Shown: positions 35,439 through 47,714 of the stretch, in pieces
Position numbering within the stretch: the first letter of the stretch is position 1
Layout of the letters: the number at the start of each line of letters is the position of its first letter
Assembly (NCBI GenBank): GCA_900491605.1
Contig: UESW01003834.1
Span: 677,671-741,670, forward strand
Source: Calamus simplicifolius
Taxonomy: Eukaryota > Streptophyta > Magnoliopsida > Arecales > Arecaceae
DNA: 64,000 nt
Reading direction: 5' to 3'
Translations under genes and position numbers: made by a program
Notes under the pieces: generated by a model
What the model saw: the letters and a program-made list of their open reading frames with translations, nothing else
What the model was told of the DNA's origin: nothing
Database searches by the model: none

Positions 35439-38400
35439 AAGTAATCCTAACATAGACTCAACCTTCACTGTTATCTTTACTTCCCACCTTATCACTTCTT
35501 CCTCTCTTTTCTCTTTCCTAAATCTGGTTTTTCTAACTTACAATACCACTTTCCTCCTTAGCATGCGGATGCTTTTACACAACCTTTTCATATCTTCAAC
35601 TCTACCTCTTCTTATCTCTACTAGGATGTTATTTTTACCTATAATCTTATTTTAACTCTATAAATGATGTTGTTGCTATAGAATTGCTTTCTTTAATGGC
35701 TTCTTATAACATAATGGTGTTGGTTTTGATTTTATTCACCATATATGTTCTAGCCTACTTAGGAAGGAAATATATTATGAGCAATTCATTCATAAAGAGA
35801 CTAGAAATGAATTAAATTATAAATTAAATAATATTTATATATATGTGTGGGCTCAATATCTATGCATTTGCAAAATAGGTTTTTAATAAAACTTTTTTGC
35901 AAAATTTATTACAATAATAATGGCAAATTGTAAAATAAAATAAAAATAAATCAGATAATCATGGTGGTTTAAATACTGTAACAATTGTTTGTCTTATCCA
36001 AAAAATTATTTTGGCATGGAGCTTTTATTTATCAGATATTTTTTAATATAATAATGGAATGAGAATCAGAATATTAGGGGCAAATTATAAAGAGAGCTGT
36101 GTTAAACTGCACCTTATCCTTGCACGTAAGGAAGTTACTTAATTTGCCAGGCATGAAATTAATAATACGATATTTATGACTTTAAGGTTGATGAAGATTT
36201 GCTGATCCCTATGTAGTTGAAAAAGGTTTAGATGAATTGAGTTGAGTTAGATTGAGGTTGATGAAGATTTATGGAGCATTGGGCTCTCATTTGAAATAGT
36301 AACCAAAGCCACTTTTTTACAATAAATAAGAAAGTAAATATATTTGATTTCAAAGAAATTTATATAAAAGAAAAAATAGCAATGTTTACAAAATTTAAAA
36401 GAAAAGACTTTCTAAAAACAATTATATTTCTTAAAAACCATTAATTTTTAATAAAATAAATAAATAAAAAATAAAAAAAATTCTATGCATGTTTTATTGA
36501 TTAGAATACAAATTTTTAATTGATATTAATATATCATATTAGAGATTTATATCTGTCTCCTGAGCCTGAACTCTTCTTATAACCAAAAAGGAATTTGTGC
36601 AACATTTATATAACTAATTTCAACACAAAGGAATCATGCATGGCTTCCCTATACTGCTTAAAAATATAAGTTTTATATCAATTCCTATAAGACTTATTGT
36701 TAAGAAGAGAAGCATGTTTATTGTTATTGTTTTTTTTTTATATATAGAAAAAACAAAGGCTTGCTTGAATAGCCAATATATCCCTCAAACTGCCCCCTAA
36801 CTACGAAACTACTACAATGATAATGACTCATGGATTGCCAAAAGTCGCATGGACCTTGTTATTCATCATGACCGTCCACGTCAGATCCGAAGGTCTCAAC
36901 TGGAGGGGGAGAGGGAATGGTGGAGATTGATGCCGGGCTTGGGAATCAGATGCAATGATGTGACGAGGTGGAATGTTCTCCAGTTGGGGCTCAGGTGGAC
37001 TAATCCGCCACCGCCCTCTGGAACTTAGGAAAGGGAAGTTTGAAAAAGAGAGGTGCCATCAGACAAAAAGCATCGAATCGTCCGGAAACTTACATCCGTC
37101 GCTTGTCGCTGTTGGCTCTGACAAAACAAAACAAAAGAAAAAAAAAAAGCCTCGAAACTACTATGCAATTTACGTCCGTTGCTTGTCACTTGCCGTTGAA
37201 TAGGATGAAAAATATCCGGTTTTGCAGTGAATTTGAGTTAAATTTAAAAATAAAAAATTTAATTTATAATATTAAAAATATGTTTGATCGAATCATTTGA
37301 AAAGTATTTTCGAAATGATTCTAAAAGTCAGATGAATCTAAAAAAACGATGGAACCATATTTTCTTCGAATTTATTTCAAATATTTTTCATATATTCTTC
37401 TTCCTTTCTCAAAACGTCAAAACTCAACTTGTTTCTCTCACCTTACTCCACGCAATTTGCTACTGCTTTTTAAAAAAAAAATAATTTTCAAAAATATCAA
37501 ACAATTATATTTTTGAATACTAAAAATTAACTAAATACAACTCAGATATTTTGATACAATCCATGTTTTCAAAAATAGTTTTCTGGATCATGAACCAAAT
37601 AGAGCTTTATTGATTTGAACAAAGCTTTCATGGATTGCAAATCTAGATCCCTATTTGTTTTTTTGTCACCTTCTTCGTTTTCATTTACATAAATATAATT
37701 TAGTTAATTATTTTTTTTCCAATCAATCTTGCTAAACTTTTAGTTATTCATATTCTTTCTAGACTTTTATGAAATCAAAATCAATCTTATGGTCTCAAAT
37801 TGAAGCTGGTTGCTGGCTAAACTATATTAGAGAATTAACCATAATTCTAGGATAGTTTCCTATCTTTATATAGCTTTCCTTCACATTTTAAATTCTGGCC
37901 ATTATTAAAGAATTAATCATAATTCTAGGATAGTTTCTTATCTTTGTACAGCTTTCTTTTAATTTTAAACTCTAGCAGAATTAACCTAGGATAGTTTCGT
38001 ACATTTTTCTTTAAATTTTAAATTCTAGTAATTATTAAAGAATTAACTATAATTCTATGATAGTTTTTATTTTTGTATACCCAATTTTATATATACATTA
38101 CTTCTAATTTGTTTCTCAATATTTTTCTATATTTCAACAAACTATTCCTACCCTCCCAATATTTTTATGGAATGGTCAAATTCTCCATTAAATTTTGCAA
38201 ATACGATAATCCTTCATTTAAGCTCGCAATTACAATGTCCTCCAAATCCTGCAACCCATTCACATTTCACAACTTATTTATAGAACACCATCCCAAGCCA
38301 GCAAAGAAAGCTAAACCCTCAAAACCATATAGGAACTTGAATTTTAATATGATCTCATGGATCTTAACATACTGTGAAATTAAATATGAAGTAATATGAC

Positions 38401-38514
38401 ATCAACTTTTTCAGCAGGTATCCTGAAAATAAAAAAATAAAATAAAAAATATGTGAAACTGTTTGGAGTGAATATTTTTATACAAATTTCTGAATAAATT
38501 ACTTGATATAAGAA
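35439..38514. other. AT-rich intergenic spacer
   Basis: I see no supported gene. A less AT-rich island at about 36830-37200 has short open frames but no recognisable domain. A degenerate tandem repeat at 37829-38090 is listed separately. Confidence 0.45.
37829..38090. repeat. Degenerate tandem repeat, about four units of 60-80 bases
   Basis: Units share GAATTAAYCATAATTCTAGG-type starts followed by ATAGTTTCYTATCTTTRTA and a T/A-rich end (starts near 37829, 37908, 37978 and 38039). It is non-coding. Confidence 0.75.
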
Positions 38515-38519
38515 ATTTT

Positions 38520-39729
38520 TGTTGGTGGGTGTATGTTGGCAGATGGTGGCTACCTAATGAATTAGACTAGGCTAGAGTTTCACTCTATGTCCTTAAGATA
38601 ATTTCGTCCCGCAATGGTGCTTACGGTCAGTATGACGATTGTCTCCCAGGATACAACAGTCTCCTTTGATGAAAGCAGCACTACAATTCACCAAAAATAT
38701 CGAACCAAGAATGCTACTCTCTTTTCAATGCACTATTGCTATACTACCCTTAGGAAAGTATGCAAATGCCTAAGAGAGAAGAAGACTAGAATTGATTCAG
38801 ATTGAACTCAATTCGGAATGGCTTGGGATGAATGAAATGCTTAGGTCTAGGGTCCTATTTATAGGTTTTAGGTACCCTTTGGAAGCAACCCTACGAATTT
38901 AATTTAATTTAAATTCTAAAATCAAATGATGTGAGGGTTAAGGGCTTATCACCCTTTATATGCCCTTTAGACATAATGATCTTCAGATCAGGCGATCGGA
39001 TAAGCCTTTTCATGGCTGTGATTGAAGATCAGCCGATCAGATAAGCCTATCCTTATTTGATAAGCCTTTTCATCATTGTGATCTGATGATCACGTTATCA
39101 GATAGGCGGTTGCATGTCTTTGATATGCCTTTTCATGATCGGACCGTTGACTTATCTCTAACCGACGATCGAACGGGTGCCTTATCACCAACGACGATCG
39201 GACGGATGCCTTATCACCAACGTCCTGTTGACTGTCAACCGATGGTCCTGTTGACTGGTCAACCGATGGGTGTCAGCCGTTGGATCGTGATCGCGATCAT
39301 GATTTGATCACCACATCTCGACCCTTCATCCGATCGATCAACGATCAATTGATCTCAGCCCCTTATCTTAATCCGATCAGTCTCCATCGTCGGATCATCA
39401 TGATCTAGAAAAAAATTAAAGCCCTCAAGATGATGCGCACGTGCAAAGTGCAAAGTGCGCCTACAAAGCGCCCATTGCGCCCTTCGCACACGTGCGCATG
39501 TGCGTGCACAAGGGTGATGCTACGCATCACCCTCAAGCTCTCCACTTATGGTGAGCCTAAGGAACTTAAGCTTCAAGGAAGTAGTTTCCATATAAGTGAA
39601 CCTTCCTTTCTTGTTCTTTCCGATATGGACTAAATGTCCCCGCAATTTCTCATTCACACACTAAAGGGCGGTGATGGGCTTTCAAGGCCCATTAGGGTAT
39701 TTAGGCGTATTTTGGCCCATTACCCAACA
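38520..39729 (-). repeat. 3' LTR of the copia element
   Basis: 1210 bases. On the minus strand it starts TGTTGGGTAATGGGCC and ends CACCCACCAACA. A TATA box on the minus strand (CTATAAATAG) is at 38855-38864. Several CACGTG-type palindromes lie in the 39430-39510 part. Confidence 0.93.
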
Positions 39730-40345
39730 ATCCCCATGAATGAAAATTGGACTTAGATCAATGATCATCAAAGATCAGCAAAGGCAAACCCCCACATAAA
39801 AGGATTTTAATGCAAATGAATATGCAGACACACTAAAGAGAGTATAATGGGATGAAGTTGTATCGGGATAGGTAGCTTGTGGCTTTGAACCTTCCTTAGT
39901 GAGTTGTTATCGAGTTTACTTGCTAAAAGGTGAACATGATGTCTTGAACCTTTCAGCGTTTTGTGTAAACTAAGACAATAACAATCACGCAACTTCTTCC
40001 CGAGCATTCTTTTGGTTCTCATGGTTGTGTTCATTTTGGCCCCGAACAACTCCTGGTCTCATGAGTGCTTCAGAGAATTAAACCTTAAAATTCTCATAGA
40101 ATTGGCCCAGTTCACACTCACATAGGTGATTCTTATTAAGAGTATCCTGCTATACCCCACATGAATGTTCATGTCATAAGAATCATTAAAAGCAATGCTT
40201 ATCCTAGTACCTTTAGCAGGTAGCACCAATTATCATAGGAATGAGTAGGATTGTACATCCTTAGTGCTATCAAGTCTCTTCATAATTTAGTTGTCCCTTT
40301 TGAACCTAGATCTTGGGATCTCCAGTCAGCTAGGTTGGGTATCCA

Positions 40346-40951
40346 CTATGAAGATTTTTCAGTTATAGGTTTTAAACCCATTCCCCTCGATAAACAGTTT
40401 ACTTGATCTCTTGGTAACCCCTTTGTTAATGGATCCGCTAGGTTTTTCTTTGACTGAACATAGTCAATAGAAATTACACCAATTTCAAGTAACTGCTTAA
40501 TGGTATTATGTCTGCGACGTATATGTCTAGACTTACCATTATACATTTTATTCTGTGCTCTGCAAATTGCCGATTGACTATCACAATGTATGCATATTGC
40601 AGACACAGGCTTTGGCCAACATGGAATATCTTCTAAAAGGTTTCGAAGCCATTCTGCTTCTTCAGCTGCCTTTTCTAAGGCAATAAACTCAGATTCCATA
40701 GTGGATCGAGCTATACATGTTTGCTTAGAAGATTTCCATGACACAGCACCTCCTCCTAAGGTGAATACATATCCACTTGTGGATTTTGTATCTTCTGTGT
40801 TAGATATCCAATTTGCATCACTGTATCCTTCTAGTACAGCTGGATATCTTGAATAATGTAATCCATAACTTAGGGTATATCGCAGATATCTTAATACCCT
40901 TATTAGAGCTGTCCAATGATTTGGACCTGGATTACTTGTAAATCTACTCAA
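40346..40951 (-). CDS. Copia RNase H
   Basis: 201 residues: GYSDANWISNTEDTKSTSGY, VSWKSSKQTCIARSTMESEF, HCDSQSAICRAQN and KKNLADPLTKGLPRDQV give the acidic residues of copia RNase H. It overlaps the end of the RT frame by four bases, so a frameshift separates two parts of one ancestral polyprotein. Confidence 0.92.
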   Translation of the reverse strand: MSRFTSNPGPNHWTALIRVLRYLRYTLSYGLHYSRYPAVLEGYSDANWISNTEDTKSTSGYVFTLGGGAVSWKSSKQTCIARSTMESEFIALEKAAEEAEWLRNLLEDIPCWPKPVSAICIHCDSQSAICRAQNKMYNGKSRHIRRRHNTIKQLLEIGVISIDYVQSKKNLADPLTKGLPRDQVNCLSRGMGLKPITEKSS

Positions 40952-41760
40952 CTTATTGACAGCATAGCTATGTCAGGACGAGTGCAATTCATGACATACA
41001 TTAAACTGCCAATTATACGTGAGTATTCCAATTGAGATATGGGTTCTCCAGTATACTTAGCCAAATGTAGATTAACATCTACAGGTGTTTTCACCGGGCT
41101 AGTATCATACTTTTTATACTTATTTAATATTTTCTCAATATAATGAGATTGAGATAATATTATTTCTTCAGATGTTCTAGTGATTCGAATCCCTAGTATA
41201 ACATCTGCAACACCCATATTTTTCATATCAAAATGTTTGATTAACATTTTCTTTGTCTGTTTAATCATTTCAGTATTACTACCAATGATTAACAGGTCAT
41301 CTACATATAAGCAGATTATCACATACCCTTCAGGCAGGGTTTTGGCATATATACATTTGTCACATTCATTTATTTTGAATCCATTTGATAACATGACATT
41401 ATCAAATTTTATATGCCATTGCTTAGGTGCTTGCTTTAATCCATATAAGGATTTAACAAGTCTACACACCTTCTTTTCTTGTCCTGGAACAATAAATCCC
41501 TCAGGTTGTTCCATGTATATTTCTTCATCTAATTCACCATTCAGAAAAGCAGTTTTAACATCCATTTGATGAATTTCAAGATTGTTAATGGCTGCAAAAG
41601 CGATTAACATTCTTATAGATGTTATTCTACTTACTGGTGAATAGGTATCAAAGAAGTCTATACCTTCTTTTTGTTTGAAGCCCTTAGCCACTAATCTGGC
41701 TTTATACTTGTCAATTGATCCATCAGCCTTTAGCTTTTCTTAAAAATCCACTTGCACCCT
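40948..41760 (-). CDS. Copia reverse transcriptase
   Basis: Frame 40948-41691 shows EIHQMDVKTAFLNGELDEEI, CRLVKSLYGLKQAPKQWH and the YVDD catalytic motif (CLYVDDLLIIGSNTE). The preceding residues continue to 41760 in a frame with one stop, where the inserted sequence interrupts pol. Confidence 0.92.
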
Positions 41761-41784
41761 AAAGGTTTCATACCAGATGGTAAG

Positions 41785-43111
41785 GTCTCCCAGGATATGA
41801 TATGAAGCATGGGATCAAATGAACAGACTCAATTTCATTCCATTGATCAGCTTGCTAGCTTCTTTGCATCTTGAAACTTGAATCTTCCTCCAAGATCTGC
41901 TGGGACAAATTGCCTCCCTCTATTTATAGTCTCGATTTAGCCTTTGAATGTCGTTTGTTGGTTTAATTCCGACGTTCTAAACCATAAATCCGACGTTCGG
42001 TAGCATTAAATTCTATATGAGATGAGATTTTAGCCAGAGATCCAAAGAGGTTTGGGTTCTGATCTGAATTTATTTGACTTAACCCACAGATCATGGTCCA
42101 AGCCCAAATCAAATTTGGCTAGTCCTGAATCTATTTAAATTCAAATCAAGTCTAATTTCAAATCAATATTTGAAATTGACTTGTCCTTCTAATAGACTTA
42201 AACCAAATTGAATCTTATTCAATTGTACTTAACCCAATTGAGATAATTCAATCAATCAAATTGATTAATTAAATCATATACGATTCTCAATCGTTGATCA
42301 GCAAATAGATCATCCTAGGAAACTTCTATGCGTGTGACTCTCTAGGTTCGAACCTAAGCCGGTAGCATAGAAACAACTTTCTATACTAATCGATGTGCCC
42401 ATCTAGCAATGGAACCCGACGTCCGGATAGGTCGAAGAGTTGCCGAGCAAACTCCAATAACCCTAAGAAACAGTTACCGTATAATTCATCCTCTTGACCA
42501 CAAATGCTAAGGATGGCTTAAGAGCCTGTCAACTCTAAATAGCAAATCCATAAAGTGATTTCAACTTTAGTGATCATGTGACTTTCACATGAAGTGCCTT
42601 GGCCAAGGTTTTGCTAAATTGAAACACAAGCATTTCTCCTTTTAATGGGATAGGTCAAATTCCATCTTGATCCACAACTGACTACCACAAGTACTTGACT
42701 ACACCCAGTAACCTTTCGTAGCTGGATTAGAAATCAGGTGGTCCGGCACCTAAGTACAATGAGTTGCTTGTATGGTTGTGATCTTCAGGTCTGAAGGATA
42801 CTTATACCTATATCTTCTCGGATTAACTCTTGACAGCAGAGTATCCGCACGTTCGGTGACTCCTACACTTACCTGTATGTCATACCAGTGTCTCTACACT
42901 CCTTGGTTAAGAGGATAACAACAAATATGATATACAACGTCCTATAATTGATAGTACTATGGCCCTGTCATAGTATATCATTTGGTTGCGAACTAAGGAC
43001 CTTCTAAGATAAATCCTCCTTTATCGTGACTAAGGGCTTCATTACTGGAGTATTAAGAAGATCTTGTAATGAATAAACTGGCACATCAGATTGGCTTTAC
43101 AATTCCCAACA
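41785..43111 (-). mobile_element. Solo-LTR-like insertion inside copia pol
   Basis: About 1.33 kb without coding frames interrupts pol between integrase and RT. On the minus strand it begins TGTTGGGAATTG and carries a TATA box (CTATAAATAG, 41920-41929) followed by a U5-like stretch, so it looks like a lone LTR. It is flanked by a 24-base exact direct repeat of pol sequence (41761-41784 and 43111-43134) instead of the 5 bases expected. The exact left boundary is uncertain. Confidence 0.7.
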
Positions 43112-43448
43112 AAGGTTTCATACCAGATGGTAAGTCTACCAACTCCCAGGTATGATTATGCACTCCCTATTGACAGCTTCTTTCCACTTCTGGATTAGAG
43201 TAATGTTCGAGGTGGTTAAGGACTTTGCAACTTTCTCTTACTGCCATAGGATATTCTTCCTGATATGGTATTATCATAAGTATTTGAACTTATCTAATTT
43301 CTTCTTCAAAGAATGTTGCATTCCTTGAGATTGTATTTATCTGTATATCAGATATATCTGATTTAGAAAGCGATATGCAGTGCATAACTGAGAGGTCTTA
43401 ACCTTTTGGGATTCGGAATAGCTACTTTAGCTAGACAACCCCACACTC

Positions 43449-44045
43449 TTAAGTAATTCTGCGAGGTGAATACCATAAATTCTGTGGTGTACCAGAATTT
43501 ATTAACATAGCATTCATCATTTCTTTTAATGTGCGGTTTTTACGTTCCGCAATTCCATTAGATTGAGGCGAGTAAGGAGCAGTAGTTTGATGAATAATGC
43601 CATGCTCTTGACAGAATTCATCAAAAGGTGCATCATATTCACCACCTCTATCACTCCTTATGGCCTTAATCTTTTTGCCAAGTTGATTTTCAACTTCATT
43701 CTTATAACATTTAAACATTTCTAAAGCCTCATCTTTAGACTTTAGTAGATACACATAGCAGTATCTTATTGAATCATCAATAAATGTTATAAAATACTTT
43801 TTACCTCCTCTAGTTTGAATTGACTTTAAGTCACATAGATCACTGTGAATTAAGTCAAGAGATTTAGTATTTCTTTCAACTGATGGAAATGGTGTTTTTG
43901 CTAATTTAGCTTCAACACACACTTCACACTTGTAATGTGGATCGATTTCATGATTAGGTAATAATTCTAATTTCATTAATTTTTGTAATGAATTAAAATT
44001 TACATGTCCTAATCTATCATGCCATAGACAAGAGGAGTCAACCAT
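43449..44045 (-). CDS. Copia integrase
   Basis: 198 residues. The HHCC zinc region is seen as WHDRLGHVNF and CEVCVEAK, followed by the catalytic core: Asp in DLIHSDLCDL, Asp in IRSDRGGEYDAPFDEFCQEH and Glu in GIAERKNRTLKEMMN. The frame ends at 43449, about 340 bases before the nested insertion. Confidence 0.9.
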   Translation of the reverse strand: MVDSSCLWHDRLGHVNFNSLQKLMKLELLPNHEIDPHYKCEVCVEAKLAKTPFPSVERNTKSLDLIHSDLCDLKSIQTRGGKKYFITFIDDSIRYCYVYLLKSKDEALEMFKCYKNEVENQLGKKIKAIRSDRGGEYDAPFDEFCQEHGIIHQTTAPYSPQSNGIAERKNRTLKEMMNAMLINSGTPQNLWYSPRRIT

Positions 44046-44204
44046 ATAAGCAGAAGAAGAAGCTTTATTTATTTCAAGTTTCTGTGTATAGTCATTACAT
44101 TCACCTTGAATAATCCATTATTCAAGTAACCCCTTCCAATAAATATCCCCCCTTAGTGAGTATAAATTTATCAGACTCAAAGACCATCCTAAAGCCATGT
44201 TTGC

Positions 44205-44600
44205 TTAGGAGGGAGCCTGATATAAGATTTTTCGGATGCCTGGGACATGTAGCACATCATTCAGTAGAAGCTCCTTGCCATATGTCATCTTCATAACGAT
44301 GCGGCCAAGTCCTTCTATCTTGGATGTAGCGGAGTTACCCATGACCAAATTTCTACCATTGATAGGAGTATATGATGAGAACATACTCTTATCAGAGCAG
44401 ACATGTCTGGTAGCTCCAGTGTCGATGTACCACTCATTTGCTTTGTCAACCATGTTTGCTTCAAATACAACAACTGACAGCATCATCTCGGATACCTCTT
44501 TGGATAGGGTTTCAGCAACATTGACTTCTTTCTTTTCTTTATCCTTGAAACGGCAGTCCTTGGATTTGTGTCCTTGCTTTCCACAAACAAAGCACTTTCC
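44205..44600 (-). pseudogene. Copia zinc knuckle and aspartic protease
   Basis: A CCHC knuckle is followed by the protease active site WYIDTGATRHVCSDKSMF and then LLNDVLHVPGIRK. The frame breaks after about 44205, before the integrase frame starts. Confidence 0.85.
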
Positions 44601-44697
44601 CTTGAATTTATATTTCTTAGGATTGCCCTTCTTCTGTTTAAAGCCTTCGCCTAGAAACTTGTGTTTCTTCTTCCCTTCTATGAGGTTGGCCTTTGGC

Positions 44698-45318
44698 TCA
44701 GCAGGTTGTCCTCCTGTCTTCGCTCTTATTGTCCTCCTCGATCCTCAGGTGGACAATTAGGTCTTCAAGTCCCATCTCCTTCCGCTTGTACTTCAGGTAG
44801 TTCTTGAAGTCCTTCCATAGTGGTGGTAGCTTCTTTATGATGGCAGCTACCTGGAATGACTCGTTGAGAGACATTCTCTCTGCATGTATCTCATGCAGGA
44901 TGATCTGGAGCTCTTGGACTTGCTCCATAACTGTTTTGTGGTCGACCATCTTGTAGTCTAAGAACCTTCCAACCACAAACTTCTTGTGTCCAGCATCCTC
45001 TGTCTTGTACTTTTTGTCCAGGGATGCCCATAACTCCTTGGCAGTAGCAATACTACTGTACACATTGTACAGGGTATTGTCCAGACCATTCAGGATGTAG
45101 TTCTTGCAAAGGAAGTCTGAGTGCTTCCATGCTTCCACCGCAGCAATGACTTGCTTGTCGGTCTCCCCTTCCTTCAGGACAAGCGGATCTTCATTCAGCA
45201 CTCTGACCAGGTTCAGAGTTGTGAGGTAGAACAACATCTTCTGTTGCCACCTCTTGAAGTCTGTGCCAGAGAATTTCTTCGGTCTCTCGGCTTGAATGGA
45301 TGTCGTCATAGTAGCCAT
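44698..45318 (-). CDS. Copia gag (UBN2-type capsid)
   Basis: 206-residue frame with GTDFKRWQQKMLFYLTTLNL, TAKELWASLDKKYKTEDAGH and LPPLWKDFKNYLKYKRKEMG, typical of copia capsids. The ATG lies about 40 bases inside the 5' LTR boundary. The frame ends early; the zinc knuckle that should follow (CFVCGKQGHKSKDC, about 44540-44595) is in another frame, so one indel separates them. Confidence 0.88.
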   Translation of the reverse strand: MATMTTSIQAERPKKFSGTDFKRWQQKMLFYLTTLNLVRVLNEDPLVLKEGETDKQVIAAVEAWKHSDFLCKNYILNGLDNTLYNVYSSIATAKELWASLDKKYKTEDAGHKKFVVGRFLDYKMVDHKTVMEQVQELQIILHEIHAERMSLNESFQVAAIIKKLPPLWKDFKNYLKYKRKEMGLEDLIVHLRIEEDNKSEDRRTTC

Positions 45319-45358
45319 CTAGCAGCACTTCCGTGGTAGCAAGGAATTGTCTTAAGAT

Positions 45359-46624
45359 TGTTGGTGGGTGTATGTTGGCAGATGGTGGCTACCTAATGAA
45401 TCAGACTGAGGCTAGAGTTTCACATATGTCCTTAAGACAATTTGTCCCGCAATGGTGCTTACGGTCAGTATGACGATTGTCTCCCAGGATACAACAGTCT
45501 CCTTTTGATGAAAGCAGCACTACAATTCACCAAAAATATCGAACCAAGAATGCTACTCTTTTTCAATGCACTATTGCTATACTACCCTTAAAAAGTATGC
45601 AAATGCCTAAAAGAGGAGAAGACTAGAATTGATTCAGATTGAAATCAATTCGGAATGGCTTGAGATAATGAAATGCTTAGGTCTATGGTCCTATTTATAG
45701 GTTTTAGGTACCCTTTGGAAGCAACCCTATGAATTTAATTTAATTTAAATTTTAAAATCAAAGGATGTGAGGGTTAAGAGCTTATCACCCTTTATATGCC
45801 CTTTAGACATCATGATCTTCAGATCAGGCGATCGGATAAGCCTTTTCATGGCTGTGATTTGAAGATCAGCCGATCAGATAAGCCTATCCTTATCCTGATA
45901 AGCCTTTTCATCATTGTGATCTGATGATCACGTTATCAGATAGGCAGTTGCATGTCTTTGATATGCCTTTTCATGATCGGACCGTTGACTTATCTCTAAC
46001 CGACGATCGAACGGGTGCCTTATTACCAACCGACGATCGGACGAATGCCTTATCACCAACCGTCCTATTGACTGGTCAACCGACGATCCTGTTGACTGGT
46101 CAACCGATGGGTGTCAGCCATTGGATCGTGATCGCGATCATGATTTGATCACCACATCTCGACCCTTCATCCGATCGATCAACGATCAATTGATCTCAGG
46201 CCATTATCTTGATCCGATCAGTCTCCACCATCAGATCATCATGATCTAGAAAAAATTTAAAGCCCCTCAAGACGATGCGCACGTGCAAAGTGCAAAGTGC
46301 ACCTATAAAGCGCCCATTGTGCCCTTCGCACACGTGAGTGTGCAAAATGCAAAGTGCGCCTACAAAGCACCCATTGCGCCCTTCGCACACGCGCGTGCAC
46401 AAGATCACCCTCAATACGCATCACCCTTAAGCTCTCCACTTATGGTGAGCCTAAGGAACTTAAGCTTCAAGAAAGTAGTTTCCATATAAGTGAACCTTCC
46501 TTTCTTGTTCTTTCCGATATGGGACTAAATGTCCCCGCAATTTTTCATTCACACACTAAAGGGCGGTGATGGGCTTTCAAGGCCCATTAGGGTATTTAGG
46601 CGTATTTTGGCCCATTACCCAATA
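45359..46624 (-). repeat. 5' LTR of the copia element, with an internal tandem duplication
   Basis: 1266 bases. It matches the 3' LTR but has a second copy of a roughly 60-base unit (AAGTGCRCCTAYAAAGCRCC core) at about 46270-46395. Its minus-strand start has mutated (TATTGGG instead of TGTTGGG). TATA box at 45691-45700 on the minus strand. Confidence 0.93.
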
Positions 46625-47016
46625 ATTTTTACATTCGAAGTGCTATAAATTATCTTCAAAAATCTTATTTACACTTAATTTTGCAAATATAAAATTAATA
46701 AAAGTAGAGGCATTAATCTTTGATTTTTAAAATTAAAAGATTAATATGAGAATTTGATTTGTCTCACTGTAAATAACCCCTAATGCCATTAAGATCAATT
46801 ATTTATTACTGCTTAATTACATGACAAATCTTAATAAAAATTACGACATAATTATCTTCAGAACGACAAATAGAAGGATGCACTATTTGGAAAGCAACAT
46901 AGTCATGAAATTTTTCAGAACGACAAATATTTAGCTTCCAGGAATATCAAAGAAAGAAAATCATATCAGGAGGAAATTTTTCAGGAATCGTTGTCGGTCA
47001 AAAATGGTTTCTCTTT

Positions 47017-47563
47017 TTTTTTTTTTTTTTTATAGACGGGTGATTATACCACTCGGGTATGAGTCAAACCCATGATATCAGAGAGTAAAATTAAACGTAA
47101 AACAGAAGGACAGAAATCTTCAGTGGTCCAAGACCAGATTCCTGTATGATGGGCAACGGATGAAGCCACTCAATCAACAGTAAAATTGGCTTCTCTATAA
47201 ACATGAGAGCAGTAAACCTCATCAACCAGCTGGAGTGCTGATCTGACATTTGGATAAGAGGATTGACTGAAGAACGGTCCTCAGCATCCGGTCTGATCCA
47301 ATTAATGACTGTAGCAGAATCATCCTCAATATATAGTCGTTGGGCTCTAAGGTTGCCAATAGCATAAGTGATGCCCGCCCAAGCTGCATACAGCTCTTTT
47401 CATGGGATAAAGGTATCAATATGGCTCCGCCCACAAGCAGCAAGCAACAAGCATCAAGCCATCAGGATCCCGGATAACAATCCCGTACCAGCCATCCTCT
47501 CTCTAACACTCCCATCAAAATGACTTTGACAAAACCCGGGGTGGGGCTCTCAAGAGATAAAAA
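47017..47563 (-). mobile_element. L1-type LINE fragment (minus strand)
   Basis: Poly(T) at 47017-47032 followed by the reverse complement of the common LINE tail. Further in, the minus strand reads as an RNase H-like domain with frameshifts (AAWAGITYAIGNL, IEDDSATVINWI). Approximate flanking repeats (AAATGGTTTCTCT near 47002 and AATGGTCTCTCT near 47566) suggest a target duplication. Confidence 0.75.
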
Positions 47564-47714
47564 ATAATGGTCTCTCTTAAGAACATCCCATAAAATAATT
47601 AGCACATTGGAGTCTTATTCTTCCATGGACAAGAAGAGAGTTTTGGAGAAGAAATTGATGACACGAAATTATAGAATTGCTTTATTTTTTTAACCACATA
47701 TAGTACTACTCCAC

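Larger units (their letters stand above)
38520..46624 (-). mobile_element. Ty1/copia retrotransposon, full length with a nested insertion
   Basis: The 8105-base element is transcribed from the minus strand. LTRs at 38520-39729 (3' LTR) and 45359-46624 (5' LTR) are near identical except for a 56-base length difference. An exact 5-base target duplication, ATTTT, flanks it (38515-38519 and 46625-46629). Gag, zinc knuckle, protease, integrase, reverse transcriptase and RNase H occur in the copia order. Long intact frames in integrase, RT and RNase H suggest it is younger than the Athila-like element. It is disabled by a gag frameshift and by a 1.3 kb insertion between integrase and RT. The usual initiator-Met primer site (TGGTATCAGAGC) is not visible next to the 5' LTR. 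Confidence 0.95.
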
